NCBI GenBank assembly: GCA_025093985.1
Contig: JACAAK010000020.1
Location: forward strand, 1-64,000
Length of the DNA: 64,000 nt
Direction: 5' to 3'
Source: Calvatia gigantea
Lineage: Eukaryota; Basidiomycota; Agaricomycetes; Agaricales; Lycoperdaceae
Part shown: in pieces, positions 21,165-33,889 of the stretch
Layout: each line of letters starts with the position of its first letter
How positions within the stretch are numbered: position 1 is the first letter of the stretch
Notes under the pieces: generated by a model
Told to the model about the DNA's origin: nothing
The model's database searches: none
The model's input: the letters and a program-made list of their open reading frames with translations, nothing else
Translations under genes and position numbers: made by a program

Positions 21165-24100
21165 TTAATTTCTTTGGTTGGGTGATGTTTTTTTGGTTTT
21201 TCTGCCCCTCTTTTTATAGGTATCCTCTGGATGCCTCTTTTGGTAATCTGCTATTGCATCTTGAGCATTTGTTAGGTTTGACTCTACTGTCCATGTATCA
21301 TCCTCATTGTCATACCCCTTCCAGTGTACTAGGAATTGATAACCCCATTCTCATTTTCATCGTCCTTGGATCTCCTCTACTTCGTATTCCTCTTCATTGT
21401 TGATAATCACTGGTTCGGGTGCTGGTAGCTTCTGTTGTCTTGGGAATGCTGCTTTCTGTACTAGGGTTAACAGCTGCTCATTGAACACATCATGGATGGC
21501 CCATCCTTCTAGTAGTGCGAGCTGGTATGCTGCTTCTCCTATCTTTTCCTTGATTTGGAAAGGCCCATACCATTTCTGGCCTAGCTTCTTTGATGGCTGA
21601 TTGGTATGGATATTTGCATTCTCTAACCACACTTCATCTCTGATTTGGTATTGCATTATGTGCAGCTTGCTAGTTGTCGTGGGTCTGTTTCATCTTTTCC
21701 TGATAAGATCGTAGTGCTGCCGTGGAGTTCTCTCTTGCGTTCCATAGTTGTTTCAGGAATTCGGTACTACTGGGGTTGTTTGTTACTCTGTGGTCTTTCC
21801 CTTTTCAGGGGTGCTGTCCATAATTGAGATAGAACAGTGTTTCCTGTATTCCACTGTATTTCTTGTCATTGTACTGGAATTTGGCCATGGGTAGCCAATT
21901 TACCCAGTTGTCTTGCTTGTAGTTGCAGTATAGATGAAGGTACATTTTGACCTCTCAGTTGATTCATTCTGTTTGCCCATCTGTTTGTGGATGGTAGGCT
22001 ATTGATAGAGTTCATTCTATTCCCAATCCTTTGAACAGTTCTCTGGTGAATTCTGATGTGAACTGTGGTCCTTGGTCACTGAGGACTTTCTGTGGTACTC
22101 CATGTAGCTTCCATATTTCGTTCCTGTAGAGCTGTGTGATTCCTTTTGATGATACGTCTGTATTTGTTGGCATGAGTCATATTATTTTTGTGAAATGATC
22201 GACAACTACCAGGATCACATCCCTCCCTTCTGATTCTGGCAGTGGTCCAATGAGGTTGATGCTTATCTCTTCCCATGGCCCATTTGGTATTGGGAGTGGG
22301 TGTAGTGGTGTTTTCAATGGCGTGATGCAAGGTTTGTTCCTTTGACAATTCTGATATCCTTTGATGTATTTTCTGGTGTTGTTTCATATGGATGGCCACC
22401 AATAGTTCCTTGTGATCAGTTTGATCATTCTATGTTGTCCTGGGTGTCCTGCATCTGGTACATCATGGTATTGTGGTAGGATTTCTTCATGAAGTGTGGG
22501 GTCTGGTGGCACATATATGCTGCTTCCTCTATAGATAACTCCATTATGTTCCATAATGTCGGATTCTTTGTTTAGAAGCTTCATGGTGACAATCATGTCT
22601 TTTTGGTGATTTGCTTTTATCCAGTCCATGAATGTCAGTGTGATGAATAATTCTGTGCGGAGTAGGATGGTTTCTTTGGATTTCTCTCTGTCTTCTGGTT
22701 TGTTTTGTAGCCAACTTTCTCAGATCATGGTGATTACTCCATCATTTTCCTTGTCTGGTTCTTGGTGAATTCAGGACAGTAAATCTGCCTTTGTGTTTGT
22801 CTTGCCTGGCACATGTCATGGTGTGAAGTCATAGTCCTGTAGTCTTAGGTACCATCTTGCTTGTCGTCCATTAAGCTTCTGGGGCTCTCTATAGTACTTG
22901 AGATTCTTGTGGTCAGTCCAGATTTCGAACTTCTCTTCTGTGTCTAGTAGATAATGTCGCCATTCTTTCAAAGTGTGAATAATGGCCAGTAGTTCTTTGT
23001 CATAGATCTTGTAGTTTTGTTCTGCTGGGAAGAGTGTCTATAACATGAATGCAATTGGATGCCATTTCTTGTCTTGTTCTTGTGACAGGACTCCTCCTAG
23101 TGTGTAGTTCGAGGCATCAACTTCTACTCGAGATTGTCCCTTTCATTGTGGCAATGTGAGGGTGGGTTCTTCTGTGATTTTTTGTTTTAGTTTGTTGAAG
23201 GCTGACTGGTATTCTTCTTCCCATTTCCATTCAACAGCCCCTTTGAGCTGGTTGAGTGGGGTCGCAATTTTACTAAAGTTTTTGATGAACTGGCAGTAGT
23301 AGTTTGTGAAACCTAGGAAGCATTCCACTCCCTTTTTGTTTTTTGGTTCTGGCCAGTCTCATATGGCCTTGACTTTCTCTTCTTCCATTTCAATGTGTCC
23401 ATGTCCTATCTTTACTCCTAATATGGGAATTTCTTCAGTGTCGAATATGCACTTTGTCCGTTTAAAGCAGAGGTTGTACTTGGCTGCCCATAATAGGAAT
23501 CGTACTGTTCTTTCTTTTAGTTGTTCCTTTGTGTCTCCTGGGATTGCAAAATCATCCATATAGTTTACAATGTCTCCATTTTGCAGTAGGTCTTGAAAGA
23601 TGCTGGTCATCATCCTAGAGAATGTTCCGGGTGAGTTGCTTAGTCCAAAGTACATTATGGTGGGCTCGAACAGTCCTTCATTGGTCAAAAATGCTGCCTT
23701 CCATTTGTTCCCTTCCTTGATTCACACATTGTTGTACCCCCAAATGATGTTGAGCTTGTTGAAGTATTTTGCCTTTCCCAATTTGTCAATGACTTCTCCA
23801 ATCCTGGGCAGTGGTGTTTTGTCTTTTACCACTACATTGTTTAGTTGTCTATAATCCTGGATTAATTGCTTCGATCCATCCTTTTTTGGTATGAAGAAGG
23901 TGGAGGCTGCATATGGAGATTTTGACAGTTGTATACATCCTAATTCAAGGTTTTCTTTAATGAAGGCCTTGAGTTTGTCTTGTTCCTTGATTGTCATATT
24001 GTATGTTCCAGCACTTATTTCTTTGGGAGCATCTTCGGTCAGGATTATCTTGTGGTCCCATTCTGTTCATTGTGGCAGCTTATCAAAGGTGGTTTTGTTA

Positions 24101-24692
24101 AACAGGTGTGTGAACAGTTGGACGTAGTCTGGCAGGTCTGCTGGTTTGGTTGGGTCAGGTTTGTCCTCTTTCTCCCATATGTCTTCTGTGATAGCCATGC
24201 TTCAGATTTTTTGGGTGACCTGGATATTTTGGTGTGGAAAGTGGCAATCTGACGGACACTGGATGAATTTGATTTCTCTGTTTTTCCAATCTACTTCAGA
24301 GTTATGTTTGGTTAACCAATCATGTCCCAGGAATACTTCTGCTCAGTCCTGGAGCTGGACTACTAATGCTTCAATTGTCTCTTTGTGTCCCTTGATTTCT
24401 ATTTCGATGGTGGCCATTTCTGTGACCTTTCCTCCTTGGTTTGTTGTTCCATTGGCATTGAGGACTGTGATTTCCTGTTCTAGTTTTTTTGTGGGGATTT
24501 GTTCTTTGTTTACAAGCCTTTGGCTAATGCTACTGGTGGTGCATCCTGAATCAATGATGGTATTTACCGTGATTTCTTTGTTTGGAGTTTGAATGGTCTC
24601 TTTTAGGTTTAATTCACACTTTCATTTCTGAGGAATCATATAATATTTGTCTGATATCCTAGATACAGTTTGTTTGACTCATGAGGTAGCGC
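21165..24692 (-). pseudogene. A2 pol: protease, RT, RNase H, integrase, chromodomain
   Basis: Protease (about 24540-24600) shows IIDSGCTTSSIS. RT runs about 23997-23300 with YMDDFAIPG near 23545. RNase H, the zinc domain (22629-22384), the integrase core and a chromodomain (about 21240-21330) follow. The end is strongly basic (KKRGRKTKK), then TAA at 21165-21167. Many TGA/TAA codons lie where related copies have CGA or CAA, which fits C-to-T decay. Confidence 0.8.
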
Positions 24693-25821
24693 CTACTCAG
24701 AGTCTTCAGAAAAATCCTTCTGTTTATCCAGGATTGGTTTCCTCTACTGCTTGGATTTGTACTTTCTTGGGCATGGTGCAAACTTTGGCGATGTGGCCTG
24801 TTTTTCCACAGTTGTAACAGGTTAGCCCTTTGGGCCTCTTGCAGTCTTTGGCAATGTGGCCAAAAATGCCACAATTGTAGCATTTTGGTTCTCCTTTCGC
24901 ATTGAAGACATGGTGTCTACTCCCTATCTCCATTGGTTCTCCCATTCCCCCATAGGTAGTTCCAGTGTTGGTTTTCTTGTCTCCTCAGTATTCCAATGCT
25001 TCATACCTTTGTCCTATGGTAAGAATGGCTTCCGTCCATTCTGCATAGGTATCGGGTCTGGCACTGGGCAGATAGCCCATGATAGTATGGATAATGTCTT
25101 GTCTGGCATTCTTTTTGAGCAGGAACATTGCATGTTTGTTGTCTGTGTTTGCCTTGCTTTTTAGGACTTGGAATTTGATTAAGTAGTTGGCTGTGTTTTT
25201 GTTTCCTTGTTTGAACTTTTTGATCTGCCATTCTGCTTTACTGTTTGAGGCATCATCAGAAAAGGTTTTCCTAAAGTCCTCAGAAAAGGCCTTCCAGTCT
25301 ACTGAGTCTTCCCCATCTAAGATTTGTGGGGCTTTCATGGCTGCATAAGCTCCTGCCGTTCCTCCCCTTAACCTGGCTAAGACTGCTATAGCCTTGTCAT
25401 CTGCCAAGACAATCTTGTTAAATTTCATAAAGAGTATCATAGCTCTCCACCAATCATCAAATTTGGTGCAGGTGCTGTCGAAAAATCCTGGGTCTGGCAC
25501 TAAGCCTTTCCCACTGGGAGCTGTTGTGGGTACTACTGCATTGTTGGTCATATCAGAGTCAGTTTCTGATTCTGTTTCATCTGAGCTTGATTCATCTGAT
25601 TTCTCCTAATGGATTAGCTCTTCCTCTGCTAGGTCAAGTTCATTTAGAAGTTCAGATAGTGCTTCTTCTTCTGCTGGGTTTGCTCTGAGTTCATTGTGTG
25701 TTTCTCTGGTTGGTTCTTCAGGTACTTCAGCATTTCCTGTTTCTTCTTCATCCGATGTCTCAGATTCGTCATCGGTGACTTCAAGGTTCAGTTCTCTATA
25801 TTCGTCTGGGTTTGAGCTCAT
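24693..25821 (-). pseudogene. A2 gag with two CCHC knuckles
   Basis: ATG at 25821 is the conserved A-family start. An acidic head, gag core (25551-24985, open for 188 codons including LARLRGGTAGAYAA) and two CCHC knuckles (24780-24890) are clear. The stop TAG at 24693-24695 follows an acidic Glu/Asp tail; A4 has a TAG at the matching place. One in-frame stop lies at about 25605 and a shift near 24990. Protease follows in another frame, as in A4. Confidence 0.85.
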
Positions 25822-25901
25822 ATACTAGCTCCTGGGTTGTCTTTTGTTCAGGCCTGTTTCAGCCTACTCCTTACAAGGTGAGGTGGGGATGCTTAACCAA
25901 A

Positions 25902-26204
25902 TGTTATGACCTTAGTCTAAGTAAACCTCAGGTTGCAACTTAGGCTAAGACTTGAGGGCGAGTAAGGGGGGAGAACTAGGTGGTTAAGCATACCAAATAC
26001 AGTAGATGTATGTATGCTTAAATAGGGGAAGTCATCCAGTTGAATGGATGGAGTAGCTACATGAAACATCCAGTAAGAATGGCATAGTAGCTGGCATGAG
26101 TCAGAAACAGAGATCACTTGACAGGAATAGCTGAAATGGATGTACTGATGAATAGAAATGCAGATGGCAACAGAATACGACTTGATCAGTGAAAAGCCAT
26201 AACA
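25902..26204 (-). repeat. A2 5' LTR
   Basis: A 303-bp unit matching 19847-20149. On the minus strand its ATGCTTAACCA is perfectly complementary over 11 nt to the sequence two bases inside the LTR (about 25889-25899), supporting self-priming. Confidence 0.9.
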
Positions 26205-27327
26205 AGCAGCTCCTGTTAAAGGACATCCACACTGGAAACTGCACAGGTGAACAAGAGGAGGCAGTTGCCAAAGCCACATGGGAACTCAAGTAGTCATTGA
26301 CCAAGACTATGAGGGGTGCAGAATGGGCAGAGCAGGATAGTCTACTCCTGTTCTGAGGAAAGATCTACATCCCAACAGGCTCTGATCTTAGGTAGAGGAT
26401 AATGGCTCTCCACCATGACATGAAGATTGCAGGACATGCTGGGCAATGGAAAATGCTAGAACTCATCTCCCACAACTACTGGTGGCCCCAGATGGCTCAA
26501 TACATTGGTCAGTACATCTCTACCTATGACCTTTGCATATGCACCAAGCCCATCTGCTGGCTACCACAAGGAGAACTCCATCTGCTCCCTATCCCTGAAG
26601 CCTGCTGGGATATGCTCAGTGTAGATTTTGTGGTTGAACTTCCAGAATCCACAGGCTATGATGCTGTCATGACAGTAGTGGACTCTGTCTCTAAATGAGC
26701 CCACTTGATCCAACCCACACCACTATCTCAGCTGAAGGCACAGCATAGCTCTTCCTCCACAATGTCTGGAAACTCCATGGACTCCCCAACACTGTTGTTT
26801 TGGACTGTGGACCACAGTTCATTGCTATACCCATAAAAGAGCTTTACTAACTCTTAGAAATCAAGATGGCTGCCTCAACTGCCTGGCATTCACAGGCTGA
26901 TGGGCAGACAGAGTAGGTGAACCAGGAACTTGATCAGTACCTCTGCCTCTTCGTAAACAAGTGACAGAACAACTGGTACAACCTTTTCCCACTCATGGAA
27001 TTCCAACACAACAACTATGTCCACACTTCCACCCAACACTCCCCCTTCCTCTTAGACACTGGACATCACCTGTGGATGGGATTTGTTGAGCTGTGTCAGC
27101 CACCCTTGAGGATCAAATCAGTTAACAAGTTTACAAAGCAAATGGAGTTGATGCTGGAAGAAGTGAAATCTACACTGGTCAAGGTGAAAGATGACATGAC
27201 CTGCTACTATAACCAATGACATACACCTGCACTGGTATACAAGCCAGGTAACAAAGTTTACCTCAAAGCAGATGACATCCAGACCACCTGCCCATTGAGG
27301 AAGCTTTCTCACCAATGCTTAGGACCA
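26205..27327 (+). pseudogene. Element F integrase, first part
   Basis: The zinc-binding domain (HHDMKIAGHAG, then CICTKPIC) is at about 26410-26560. The core follows with VDFVVELPES, a degenerate DCGPQF and QTE region near 26910. The C-terminal part reaches the Helitron at 27327. Stops such as TGA at 26696 and TAG at 26908 are C-to-T type changes. It is closely similar to H integrase. Confidence 0.8.
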
Positions 27328-27808
27328 TCTATATAGAGGGGAATGATAGGGTGTCTGGGGGCTTCTGGGGGGCTATAAGAGGGGGACAATGGTGTAGGCT
27401 GACAAGTTTTAGTCAGCATTTGTCAGAATTGGTAATCCTGTGCTGCTGCTGACTAAGATTAGTCAGAACTGACTAAGCAAAAGTTGTTCCCTTCTTACAT
27501 TCTTCACATCAAAACATTCTTCACATCTCACTTTTCGCATCAAAAACACTGCCACCACATCAAATACTGCCACCTCGGTGCTTTGGGAGACCAATACCCA
27601 AAATTCAACACTCCACATGCTGTAAAAATTATAAAACATCTCCAGAATGACAGAGAATGACTCAGACTACAGTCTATATATAATTTCCTTAGTCAGACAA
27701 CAGTCCATACTGAAAAAATGAGTCAATGGCTGTTTCTATGACTTACTACTCTGATCACTAATTACTAAGGCAGTGAATCTGCCTTATTAATCTTCACTGC
27801 CTAAATGG

Positions 27809-27817
27809 TATATAAGG
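27809..27817 (+). promoter_or_regulatory. TATA box of the Helitron-1 gene
   Basis: TATATAAGG lies about 115 bp before the first codon; transcription would start near 27840, giving a leader of about 85 nt before the spliced start codon. Confidence 0.5.
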
Positions 27818-27923
27818 AGTGGACTCTGGTGGGTGTAGTTCAACAAAACTTTACTCACTACCACTACATCCTTGGCCCTTATACTGCTTTTATATCCATA
27901 TCCTATCTACAACTTGATTAAAA

Positions 27924-30900
27924 ATGTGAGTTATCTATGACTTGAAGTATTCTTTCTCTTATTAACTTATTACTTAGGGATCCACCACCACCACCACCAC
28001 CATCTCCACCCACTACCCCTAAAAGGACCTGTCAGGAAGTCAGAGCAGAAGAACGTCTGCAACATCTTCAAATGACTGATCCAGATGATTGTCGTGACAG
28101 AGCTATCTCAGCTGTCCCTGCACCAATACTTCATGATGCTAGATTAGCAGCTATGATTCCACAAACCATGATTCCTGAGGACTTGGATTGTCCCCGGATC
28201 AACAGACTACCTTTAGGTCTTCCACAAATCCCATAACCTGTAGTATCAGGAAGTACAGTACCACTACCACAAGTTCCTTTGGGTATTGTACAACCTACTG
28301 CAGGTCCATCTAATACAGCAAGGCCAATTACTGGATTTAACCCTCCACCAGTTCTAAACCCTCCATCAGTCCTAAACCCTCTACTAGTCTTAAACATACC
28401 CCAGACGATTATTCCAGCAGATTTGGATAGGCCTCTGCCAAATCCTATTGCTCATTTGAGGAACATGTTGCAAAATATTCCACCTGTCCCAATTACAGGG
28501 AGAGGTAGAGGCAGGGGTGCAGTATTGACTAATGCAGATGATATAATTCAAGAAGCTAGAATGGCAGAGCTAGAACAGAATCTTAGAGCTGACAGAGAGA
28601 GGTTGTTGGCTGAGCAAAGACAACAACAAGAGCAGGAAAGGAGGGAAATGGTTTTAAGGCTGGCACAAGAACAGAGAATAAGAGAAGAGGAAAGAGAGGC
28701 TAGGAATAGAGAGGAACAGTAAAGGAGAATTATAGAAGAAGAGGAAAGAGAGGCTAGGAATAGAGAGGAACAGCAAAGGAGAATTATAGAAGAAGAGGAG
28801 AGATTGGTTAGAGAAAGGGAGGATCAGGCTAGAAGAATTAGGGATGAAGAACACAGATTGGCCCAGCAGATAGAAATCAGAACCCAATGAGCTATACAGC
28901 TACAAATGGAACTAAGAGAGAATGAGGATAGAGCTTCTGGGGAAAATAGGGAACAAGAGTTGCAGAGGCTATTACAACAGTGGAGGGAAGAACATCAAGC
29001 TGAAATGGAAGAGGATGAAGATGACAATTTCTTTGACCAAGATGATGACCTTGATGAACTGGAGCTGGCAGCTTTAGCCATGCTTCAACAAGCTCAAGCC
29101 CAAGCCCCTGCTATACCACCACACCTAGGAAATGCTTTGGATATGGGTGATATTGGAAATATAGAGGACCATGATCCAAATAATAAACCACCACCACCAC
29201 CTCCTCCAAGAAGACAAAATATTCCAAAAGCATGTTGCCCTTATTCAGAGCCTCCAGAAATCCACAACTTGGGTCCAATGAATGTGGAATGTCCTAATTG
29301 TAGAGCTCTTCACTTTATGTCTGAAAAGCTCACAAATTCTTCAAGAATCAACCCCAAATTTGGAACATGTTGTCTTCAAGGCCAGATTGCTCTACCACCC
29401 TACCATTCCATGCCACATGAACTGGAAAATCTTTTATGTGGTGTTAGCCCTCACTCAGAAGCCTTCAAGTCAAATATCAGGTGCTATAATGCTGCTCTTG
29501 CATTTACATCACTGGGGGCCAAGATTGACCAATCTGTCACAAGATCATCAGGTCCATACTGCTTCAAAATCAGTGGAGAACTCTGTCACCTCTCAGGAGC
29601 CTTACTTCCTACTGAAGGCCAACCACCTGTCTATGCCCCAACTTGATCTCAGAATGCAAAACAACCAAGCTTTCTGTGCATATCAGCAGGCATTTCAAAT
29701 CATGAATGCCAAACCTCAGCATGAACACCATTCAGTTTATGCCAGGCTCAGGGTATTGGCAGGAAATGACCAAAGAGTATACAATGCTCCAACAGTTGAT
29801 GAAATATCTGTCATTGTTCCTGAAACTGGAGATGTAGATGTTTCAGAACACAGAGATATTATCCTGTGCCTTCAAACTGGTTGGTTACAAAGAATCAGCA
29901 ACTTATCCCACTCATATTCCCCACTCCATTATGTGTTGCTGTTTCCCTATGGTGACTCTGGTTGGCATACCAATCTACCAGCACAGCCAGGAGTTGGCAA
30001 CAATCCAAGGTCCAAAAAGGTTACCCAAAGATGTTATTATGCCTACCACTTTCACATCAGACCTGGACCTCAGCCACCACTATTTTGGGCTGGCAAATTG
30101 TTCTAGCAGTTTTTGGTTGATGCTTGGGCCTCTATTGAGCAGAGTAACCTCCACTGGTATAGGACTCATCAAAAGGAGATTAGAGCTGAAGTTTACCAGG
30201 GCCTTCAGGATGCAGCTGTTGGAGATAGAGATGAAAACCTCAACTTGGCAAATTATGGTCAAAGAGTTATCCTACCTTCCTCTCATGTTGGGAGTGAACA
30301 CTACATGAACCAACTTTTCCAGGATTCTATGGCTATCTGTAGGACATTTGGGAAACCAGACATCTTCTTGACAATGACTGCCAACCCCAATTGGCCTGAA
30401 GTACAGGAGGCATTATTGGTCAACAGGAATGATGGCAGGACCAAACAGGCATCTACAGATTGTGCTGAAATTGTGGCTAGAGTTTTCCAGGAGAAGAAGA
30501 AAGCACTACTCAAAGAAGTCAAGGATGGTCTGTTCAGTACAGCTGTGGCAATGGTACACACCATAGAGTTCCAGAAAAGAGGATTACCTCACATGCACCT
30601 CTTGATTTGGGTTGAAAACCTAGACAAAATCAGAGATAGCCTGCATGTTGACTCTATGGTGTCTGCAAAAATCCCAGATCAACCTTACCTGCATAGAGTG
30701 GTTACATCCATGATGCTCCATGGTCCATGTGGTCCTGATCATCCCAATGCCAAGTGTATGGTGAATGGAAAATGTAGCAAAGGATTTCCCAAAGAATTCA
30801 GGCCTACAACACTATATGGAGAAGATGGATATCCCAAATATGCCAGACCTGATGATGGATGCACTTTTGTCAAGAATGGCTTCACCTATGACAACAGGAG

Positions 30901-33368
30901 AGTTGTGGCTTACAATGCTTATCTCAGCTCAAAGTATGGATGTCACATCAATGTTGAAATTTGTGCATCTATTGAGTCTGTGAAGTATGTCCACAAATAC
31001 CTCTACAAGGGCCATGACAGGACAACCCTGGAAATATCTGCAGGTCCAGAGCAACAGAGAGATGAAATTAAAGAGCATGTTGACTCTCGCTATGTGTCTC
31101 CTGTTGAAGCTAGTATGGCATACTTTTGAATATTCTATGCATGAAGAGTCTCCAACAGTTTAGAGGCTGCCTATACACTTGGAGAACCAACACTTGGTAT
31201 ATTTCAATCCAGAGGATAATCATGCTCAGGTCTTGGGCAGACCCAACATTGACAGGACACCACTTACAGCCTGGTTTGAGGCCAATAGACAACATCCTGA
31301 AGCTCACCACATCCTATACCAGGACTTTCTTAAACCTTGGGTTTATGTGAAGAAGAACAAAGAGTGGAAGGTCAGGCAAAGAGGCTATGCAATTGGGAGG
31401 ATGTACTTTGTATCTCCAGCTGCAGGGGAAAGGTTCTACCTTAGGATGCTTTTAACTGTGGTCCCAGGTGCTACCTCATTTCAAGATATCAGGACATTTG
31501 AGGGCACTGTTTATGACACCTACAAGGCAGCCTGTCTTGCCAGAGAACTCTTGGAGGATGATAGGGAGTGGGCCCAATGTCTGAATGAAGCTGGAGATAT
31601 GCAAACAGGGAGTTCACTTTGCCAGTTGTTTGTAGTAATCCTTCAAAACTGCCATCCAGCTGCACCTGAAGTTCTCTGGAATGATTTTAGGGCCAAGATT
31701 TGTGATGACTTGAGGCATAGGCTAGGAAGGATCCCCCAGTACAGAAATAGGGAGTTCACAGAAGAGCAAATCTATGACTATGGTTTGCATCTGTTGAATA
31801 GAATTCTTGTGAATTCTGGCAAAACTCTCGGGGATTATCCACCAATGCCACTGTCTCAGGGACCAGGAGAAGAAGAGAATTGGGAGGATATTGCACAGAA
31901 CTTCATGCTGGCAGAAGAGCTTGCCTATGATCCAATAGCATTGGCAGATATGGTTGAGAGAAATACTCAATCATTCAATGTTGAACAAAGATCAGTGTAT
32001 AATGCTGCCCTTGATTCAGTCAACAACAACTTGGGCAAAATGATCTTTATTCACAGTGCAGGTGGAGGTGGTAAAACCTTTGTCTGTAACACTCTTGCTG
32101 CTGCTGTGAGGTCAAGAGGTGATGTAGCACTTTGTGTTGCCTCCTCAGGTATCGCTGCACTACTGCTTGAAGGTGGAAGAACTGCACATTCAAGATTCAA
32201 GATACCAATTCCTGCAGATGAAACATCAGTAGCATCTATCAAGTGCAATCCTCAGATGCATAGAGTCCTGGAGAAAACCAAAATGATTATCTGGGATGAA
32301 GTACCCATGCAACACAGACATAGCATCAAATCTGTGGACGGGAGTCTCAGGGACTTGCTTGAAAATGACAGATTCTTTGGTGGAATTACAGTTGTATTTG
32401 GAGGTGACTTTTGCCAAATACTTCCTGTGGTTCCAAGAGGGTCGAGACAGGAGATTATTGCAGCATCCCTGTGTAGGAGTGAGCTCTGGAGAGCCACAGA
32501 AGTGCACTACTTAGTGCAGAACATGAGGTTGGATAGGACACCAGAAAGTGATCACCATGCTGCATGGTTACTGGAAATTGGGGCAGGAACAAACTTGAAT
32601 GCTAAAGAAATGGTTGAAATCCCTCCAGAAATGTGCTGTGCAGATATGGATGGTCTTATTGGGTCAATTTATCCTGATATTGGACAAGGCAACAAAGAAG
32701 ATCAATATTTCTTGGACAGGACAATACTTTCTTCCAGAAATGATGAAGTGGATGACATCAATGAAAGTATTCTTGGGAAGTTTCCAGGGAACCCACATAT
32801 TCTTATGGGTGCTGACTCTATAGAGCTGGCAGACCAAGTGATGAATGGATATCAGCCTTATCTACCAGAGTACCTGAACTCTCTTAGGGCAAGTGGGTTG
32901 CCTCTGGCCAAGTTGGTGTTGAAGATTGGTTGTCCAGTAATGTTGCTGAGGAACTTGGACCCATCAAAGGGACTATGTAATGGAACAAGAATGGTGGTGA
33001 CAGATATCAAGAGGAGGGTACTGGAGTGTAGGATTATTTCTGGGGACAGGAGATATGCAGGAAGTACAGTGCTGATTCCAAGGATCATACTACAGCCATC
33101 AGCTGAAACACTGCCAATCCCATTGAAGCACAGACAATTCCCAGTTTGACTTGGATTTGCAATGACGATCAACAAGTCTCAAGGGCAGTCAGTGAAACAT
33201 GTTGGGATTAATTTGCAGACTTCAGTGTTTTCACATGGGCAGTTGTATGTGGGATTATCTCAGTGTACTTCAGGAGAAAGGATCAAGGTGGTGTTACCTG
33301 AGCAAAATGAACACACAAAGACTATGAATGTAGTATACAAAGAAGTACTTGGTGGACTTAGACTGTAA
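27924..33368 (+). pseudogene. Helitron Rep/helicase, broken by stops and frameshifts
   Basis: A GT-AG intron (27926-27977) appears to split the start codon: AT ends exon 1 and G begins exon 2, giving Met-Asp then seven Pro. Then come a Pro-rich head, a Glu/Arg/Gln-rich coiled coil (28550-29100), the Helitron zinc-finger-like block CCPYS/CPNC (29230-29380), the HUH motif LPHMHLL near 30590, and YVHKYLYKG near 30990 with the catalytic Tyr. The PIF1-type helicase has Walker A AGGGGKT (32058), WDEVPM, GGDFCQILP and TINKSQGQS (33165). Breaks: TAA 28234, TAA 28720, TGA 28888, a frameshift near 29643, TAG 30104, a frameshift near 31110, TAG near 31163, TGA 33147. Most stops fit CAA/CAG/CGA changes. 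Confidence 0.9.
27926..27977 (+). other. Probable 52-bp intron splitting the Helitron start codon
   Basis: GTGAGT donor and TTACTTAG acceptor, with CTTATTAAC-like branch sequence near the 3' end. Splicing joins AT to G and opens the long frame; without it no ATG leads into the first coding stretch. Confidence 0.5.
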
Positions 33369-33889
33369 AATTGTAGATAAAAAATGGACAGGTATATGTA
33401 ATGAAAATAAGGAAAATTGAACAGTGATAAATGTTGGATGAAAATAAGTAAGAAAGTTCAAATAAGGTAATGGTGAGAAAAATGAGAGTAGGAAAAATAA
33501 ATTAGAATATGAAAGTACTTGAAAGTTGGACAGTACCGCCCATGCTGAAGGCACGGAATCTGGCCTAGTCTATATAGAGGGGAATGATAGGGTGTCTAGG
33601 GGCTTCTGGAGGGCTATAAGAGGGGGACAATGGTGTAGGCTGACAAATTTTAGTCAGCATTTGTCAGAATTGGTAATCCTGTGCCATTTTTACACAGCAT
33701 TTGTCAGAACTGACTAAGCAAAAGTTGTTCCCTTCTTACATTCTTTGCATCAAAAACACTGCCACTGCATCAAACACTGCCACCTCGGTGCTTTGGCAGA
33801 CCAATACTCAGTCCATAACAAAATTCAACAACCCATATAGTGTAAAATCCTTACTCTCTAATGCCTGAGGGCTGGCCAGATTATCAGGT

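Larger units (their letters stand above)
19847..26204 (-). mobile_element. Element A2: full-length old copy of the A family
   Basis: LTRs of 303 bp lie at 25902-26204 (5') and 19847-20149 (3'), differing at roughly a dozen sites, nearly all transitions. Gag, protease, RT, RNase H, integrase, chromodomain and ORF3 are all present. CpG is nearly gone and stops are frequent. The outer five bases differ (ACAGA left, AGCAG right), and the right flank is integrase-side DNA of element F while the left flank is unrelated, so one side was rearranged after insertion. Confidence 0.9.
27328..33568 (+). mobile_element. Helitron-1, autonomous type, decayed
   Basis: It starts TCTATATAGAGGGG after host A and ends GGCCTAG. 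The 3' end has a 6-bp stem hairpin (33540-33556, one mismatch) eight bases before CTAG, the Helitron CTRR end. The encoded protein has a HUH replication-initiator and a PIF1-like helicase. A second Helitron starts at the next base. A subterminal near-palindrome CTGACTAA-GA-TTAGTCAG lies at 27449-27466. Confidence 0.95.

Noticed and set aside
28654..28887. Minus-strand Phe/Leu/Ser-rich frame
   Set aside because: Antisense of the Glu/Arg-rich coiled coil of the Helitron protein.
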